Shown here: positions 61,901 to 64,000 of the stretch, piece by piece | Layout: each line of letters begins with the position of its first letter | How positions within the stretch are numbered: the stretch's first letter is position 1 | Assembly (NCBI GenBank): GCA_013398615.1 | Contig: VZSR01002121.1 | Coordinates: 385,659-449,658, forward strand | Direction of reading: 5' to 3' | From: Brachypodius melanocephalos | Taxonomy: Eukaryota; Chordata; Aves; Passeriformes; Pycnonotidae | DNA length: 64,000 nucleotides | Made by a program: the position numbers and the translations under genes | The notes under the pieces: generated by a model | Seen by the model: the letters and a program-made list of their open reading frames with translations, nothing else | Told to the model about the DNA's origin: nothing | Database searches by the model: none

Positions 61901-62860
61901 GCAAATCTAAATCTGGTCACAAATAATAGAGATAGTTAATTATCAAATGTTTCAAGATTTCCTGGTTTATTTTAGTCTGTGCTTCCAAAAGGCAACACTC
62001 AGATTTACTGAGAACATCCTTCTACAATGATAAAGGAAAAAAGAAATTCAAAGGGATCTCAGAAAAGCCACTCTTCTGCCTCTGAAGACAGAGATTACTA
62101 CAACCAATACCCGTTGCAAACTCAGTTTTGAGATGGACTTTTCCTAATACTGGTCTTGAGAACCACTTTATAATACTCAACGTTAGCTAAATGTCCCCAA
62201 ATTCCATCGCACTGCAGATGTTATTATACCTGCCAAGCAAGTGATCTTGGAGATCAAGCTCAGACCCCCATGGACAGAGTAAGAAGGCAGCCTGACTCAA
62301 GCACTGCTCTGCTTGCTTTCCAACTCACTAGAGTCCTTCCAATGGACTAACACAACTGCTAAGGATGCCTAAGCAAAGGGTTTATCCAGAGCAAACATAC
62401 ACGCTCTTGACACTCCATTTACAACATTAAGCCTTCTGTGGTCAACAAGGTTAATATCTGTACATTTTATACTGATTGCATTAAGAGATTACTAATGACT
62501 GAAATCCTAAACCAGGCATTGGCATGGTATCAATATAGTCCACAAAGCTATGCCCTCAAAATTAAAAACATATCTTGTTTATAAAGAGCTCATACCGTGT
62601 GTACACAACATCAACTTGACATGTTCTCTGCTCTGTGTTACATTTAGGAACCAGGCATACGACAGAACTGCGGTGATCTCTCAGCTCATCTGACAGACTT
62701 CTCAACACTACCTACATAACACATTGAAAACACAGAAGGAAGTCAAGAGTACTTACATTAATATTGGACACTGGACACTCCCTTTTGGCAATTTTAAAGG
62801 CAAAGTAAGATACTTGAAAGATATCAGGTCTCTGCTCTTGATCTGGTTCAAGCATATATC
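42533..62860 (-). CDS. BMP2K: BMP2K (BIKE), BMP-2-inducible kinase, 3' nine coding exons; 5' part outside the window
   Basis: BMP2K is a serine/threonine kinase of the AAK1/GAK (NAK) family, linked to AP-2 and clathrin-mediated endocytosis and to osteoblast differentiation. In minus-strand order the exons are 62757-62860, 61260-61339, 60283-60443, 58832-58992, 58129-58224, 57271-57452, 56303-56460, 53234-53347 and 42533-43962. All phases join, giving 827 residues in window. Order: kinase C-lobe end (YMLEPDQEQRPDIFQVSYF), a Ser/Pro/Thr linker, a Q-rich region, the block NPPDMSGWNPFGEDNFSKL, an acidic stretch, then repeated adaptor-type motifs (DPFGSVPF, DVFGAVPF, DIFGCTPF, DLFGLVPF, DPFGAKPF, DPFGAAPF) and the ending FPSKQ. 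The catalytic core lies past position 64000. If human numbering applies (16 exons, from memory), these are exons 8-16. The Q/H tract is much shorter than in human. Confidence 0.96.
43963..53233 (-). other. BMP2K: Last BMP2K intron (9.3 kb, GC-AG)
   Basis: The largest BMP2K intron in the window. Apart from homopolymer runs and a small duplicated, hairpin-containing patch at 49335-49453, I see no exon, RNA gene or recognisable transposon. The short open frames inside lack conservation clues. Confidence 0.7.
49335..49453. repeat. Short duplication with perfect hairpin
   Basis: The 20-mer TGACTTGATCACATCTGCAG occurs at 49335 and again at 49385. CAGAACTGTTAACA occurs at 49402 and again at 49440. 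Between them is an inverted repeat at 49419-49442, with arms CTGCTGAATG and CATTCAGCAG and a 4-base loop. It lies in the last BMP2K intron and looks like replication-slippage or template-switch debris. Confidence 0.75.
53234..53347 (-). CDS. BMP2K: BMP2K coding exon with GC donor
   Basis: Encodes RLVDRRASSDKNVEPHAAPQ then TSPPEDPFGSVPFISQQ, the first DPF-type motif. The acceptor is TATTTTACAG. At its 3' end no GT donor fits; CAAG before GCAAGT matches the strong consensus of GC-AG introns and is the only site keeping phase 1 with the last exon, restoring the Gly codon found in human. Confidence 0.93.
53348..56264 (-). other. BMP2K: BMP2K intron, including the short-form 3' UTR
   Basis: Intron between the exons at 56303 and 53234. 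Its first part (about 55760-56264) would be 3' UTR of the short isoform. A small AAAAT-type simple repeat lies at 53370-53400. Nothing else is recognisable. Confidence 0.65.
55780..55785 (-). terminator. BMP2K: Intronic poly(A) signal for the short BMP2K form
   Basis: TTTATT on the plus strand is AATAAA on the BMP2K strand, about 480 bases after the short-form stop codon. It implies a 3' UTR of roughly half a kilobase for that isoform. Confidence 0.5.
56265..56460 (-). CDS. BMP2K: BMP2K short-isoform terminal exon (read-through of the 56303 donor)
   Basis: If the donor at 56302-56301 is not used, the frame continues from LLRS into SKGRLKAYFASQ and a TAA stop at 56265-56267. I recall that the human short BMP2K isoform ends almost identically (SSKGHLKAYFASQ), so this small intronic extension appears conserved between mammals and this animal, which argues that it is functional. 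This form would lack the acidic region and most DPF-type motifs. A minus-strand AATAAA at 55780-55785 would serve as its poly(A) signal. Confidence 0.8.
56303..56460 (-). CDS. BMP2K: BMP2K coding exon: conserved NPPDMSGWNPFGEDNF block
   Basis: Encodes SGIPDPEAIANYPKQNISNP then PDMSGWNPFGEDNFSKLTEE and ELLDREFDLLRS, one of the best conserved parts of the tail, with an NPF motif of the type recognised by EH domains. In the long form it ends TCAA before GTAAGG and joins the next exon to give RSNRLVDRRASS. The same donor is read through in a short form. Confidence 0.95.
57271..57452 (-). CDS. BMP2K: BMP2K coding exon: glutamine-rich region, part 3
   Basis: Encodes VQQYQQTLLQQQVLAQQRAQ, then QVQSPEYITSPQDLAPALIS and YPRSLPVHGGTVADPPYPTN. 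The segment SPEYITSPQ parallels SPEYLTSPQ in human. The acceptor is ATTTCCCCAG and the donor AACAG before GTCAGA. Confidence 0.94.
58129..58224 (-). CDS. BMP2K: BMP2K coding exon: glutamine-rich region, part 2
   Basis: A 32-residue in-phase exon reading YHQAVHQQMVQQQLLLQSVY then QQQPAQLQYPAM. The acceptor is CTTTCCAG and the donor ATG before GTATGT. Both phases are 0, so skipping would keep the frame. Confidence 0.94.
58832..58992 (-). CDS. BMP2K: BMP2K coding exon: glutamine-rich region, part 1
   Basis: Encodes RPGNGQDISQSQGTTPQQHR, VLQQLQQGDWRLQQLHHFQH, QPAMQDAYIQQ. Human BMP2K has a long poly-Gln/poly-His run between the LQQL and QDAY parts; here only a few scattered Q and H residues remain. 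The acceptor is TCATAG and the donor CAG before GTACAG. Confidence 0.94.
58993..60282 (-). other. BMP2K: BMP2K intron
   Basis: Intron of 1.3 kb. No exon, repeat family or RNA gene was recognised. The same holds for the introns at 56461-57270, 57453-58128, 58225-58831, 60444-61259 and 61340-62756, apart from a (CCA) run near 57545-57563. Confidence 0.7.
60283..60443 (-). CDS. BMP2K: BMP2K coding exon: Ser/Thr-rich linker
   Basis: Encodes ITDAVGPTETSIAPRQRPKA, then NSSTAPSNVLAIQSSATPVK, VQVPGEFANRGQK. The acceptor is CCCTTTCAG and the donor AAAAAG before GTAACT. The same linker is found in human BMP2K and, more loosely, AAK1. Confidence 0.95.
61260..61339 (-). CDS. BMP2K: BMP2K coding exon: linker
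   Basis: Encodes NSPVPSTLPEPMTASEAAAR followed by KSQIKA, matching the human linker after the kinase domain almost residue for residue. The acceptor is TTTTTCCCAAG and the donor CAAG before GTGAGC. It ends two bases into an Arg codon. Confidence 0.95.
62757..62860 (-). CDS. BMP2K: BMP2K coding exon: end of the kinase domain
   Basis: Reads YMLEPDQEQRPDIFQVSYF and then AFKIAKRECPVSNIN. The RPDIFQVS segment is the conserved arginine region of kinase subdomain XI, closing the C-lobe. The acceptor is TTTTTGCAG, the donor AAT before GTAAGT. No earlier exon is recognisable between here and the window end. Confidence 0.95.
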
Positions 62861-64000
62861 CTGCAAAAATTGATAAGGCTTATCACTGCTAGATCATCAA
62901 AAGCCTGTTGAGACAGCATGCTACCAGCAAGGAAAAAATCCAGCAGTTCCACCAAATCAGCTTACCACCACAGGAGTCATTTGCACTGTTATCTTGGATT
63001 TGGGGGATTTTTTAAAATACTTTTTGTCAAGTCAAATAGTTTATAGGGTCAAAAACAATTGCAGAACATGTATGCTGCTTGATATGCTGATACTCAGCTG
63101 TGCAAGAGGGAGCTAAACTGAAGTAGGAATTAGTAACTGCAGAGAGAAACAAAATAAAATCAACTCACTGCACTAACATTTTCCAGGATTAATACAAAAT
63201 TCAGTGTAGCTAAAACTAGATTTACAGATCTTACTATAACATGCTAAGGCTTTTGTCTGTAGGTTTCATTGACTATGAACAATTTTACATAGAAAAAAAT
63301 ACAGTTTCATGAATAAAAGGACCTTTCCCTGACAAGACACACAATTCCTGATGTTCCCTCTCAAACATTTGCTTCCCAAATCAAAAGGTTTGGTGTTTTT
63401 CCAAGAAATCAAACTTACTTGGTACTGTCTCCAATCTAACACAGTACACATAAACAGGCAATCTTGCCTGGATAACCACAGAACCCAAATAAATAATAAA
63501 AAAAACGAAGCCTCTAAAAACACGTTCTGCTACGAAGTAAATGAACAAACTATAAAAACATAACTTCTGACTTTGGGTGAGGAAAGTGAACTACACTTGC
63601 ACAAATGTTCAGTAGAACAGCCAATTTTACACATACTTTAACAAAAAAATCCTCCATAGGTTGAAAAAATAATCTTAGACAGATCCTAGAATTTTACACA
63701 AAGCCATTATTTCATGTCCTGTACAGTTCACTGCAAGTTTAATTTTTACCAGATTTTACAAAATAAGATTCCAGCACTTGGTTGCAGCACCATGACATGG
63801 AAGCAAAACATTCACTGAAGTGACTCCTGCCACTTGATTCTGAAATGTTAAAATTCATGGGGTGGGGCATACTCAGCTTGTTATTCCCCAGCCCCTGCCT
63901 TGTAAAAGAGCAGAAATGATGCCACAGTCCCTGAAATATCTTTTATGACCAAGTGCAGTTTTGTATGACTTCCACTCCAAATGGAAAGAAGGGAAGTTTA
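62861..64000 (-). other. BMP2K: BMP2K intron running off the window
   Basis: The next exon upstream on the minus strand should encode more of the kinase C-lobe, but no such peptide is found in any frame here. This is intron sequence, with nothing else recognised. Confidence 0.7.

Noticed and set aside
62861..64000. Another BMP2K kinase exon at the window end
   Set aside because: No frame on the minus strand encodes the expected kinase C-lobe sequence preceding YMLEPD, so the exon must lie beyond 64000.

Overview
The window is vertebrate, most likely avian, nuclear DNA. It holds the convergent (tail-to-tail) neighbours PAQR3 (+ strand, complete) and BMP2K (- strand, 3' part). This is the same adjacency as on human chromosome 4q21. 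A bird is inferred from the very compact PAQR3 locus (about 4.5 kb from ATG to stop, with one intron of only 84 bp), the scarcity of recognisable interspersed repeats, and one probable CR1 LINE remnant. No species can be fixed from the sequence alone.

Layout. Positions 1 to about 30,480 contain no convincing protein-coding gene. They hold long unremarkable stretches, several AT-rich, TAAT-rich blocks that look like conserved non-coding elements (about 1-530, 3,400-3,800, 10,020-10,150, 12,580-13,020, 16,880-17,300, 18,160-19,040 and 28,740-29,230), and an isolated CpG island at about 27,640-28,060. Positions 30,480-31,250 are a degenerate GC-rich minisatellite built on a roughly 9-bp module, directly in front of the PAQR3 CpG-island promoter. 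PAQR3 lies at 31,432-35,946 (six coding exons, 311 codons, open throughout) with a 3' UTR reaching about 38,140.

After a short intergenic gap, BMP2K runs leftward. Its 3' UTR starts near 38,755 and the stop codon is at 42,533. Nine coding exons extend to 62,860, with every splice phase compatible. They encode 827 residues: the very end of the kinase domain, the Q-rich middle region and the whole DPF-motif-rich tail. Most of the kinase domain lies beyond position 64,000. A second, shorter C-terminus is encoded by reading through the donor of the exon at 56,303 into a 12-residue tail ending at 56,265, with its own poly(A) signal downstream.

Functionally, PAQR3 is a Golgi seven-helix protein that sequesters Raf kinase. 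BMP2K is an AP-2/clathrin-associated kinase of the AAK1/GAK family. They are neighbours rather than a pathway. No mobile system, CRISPR array, viral insertion or novel gene cluster was found. The most interesting signals are the alternative BMP2K terminus, a GC-AG intron, a possible 3' UTR intron and an overlapping upstream ORF in PAQR3, the promoter-proximal minisatellite and the non-coding blocks.
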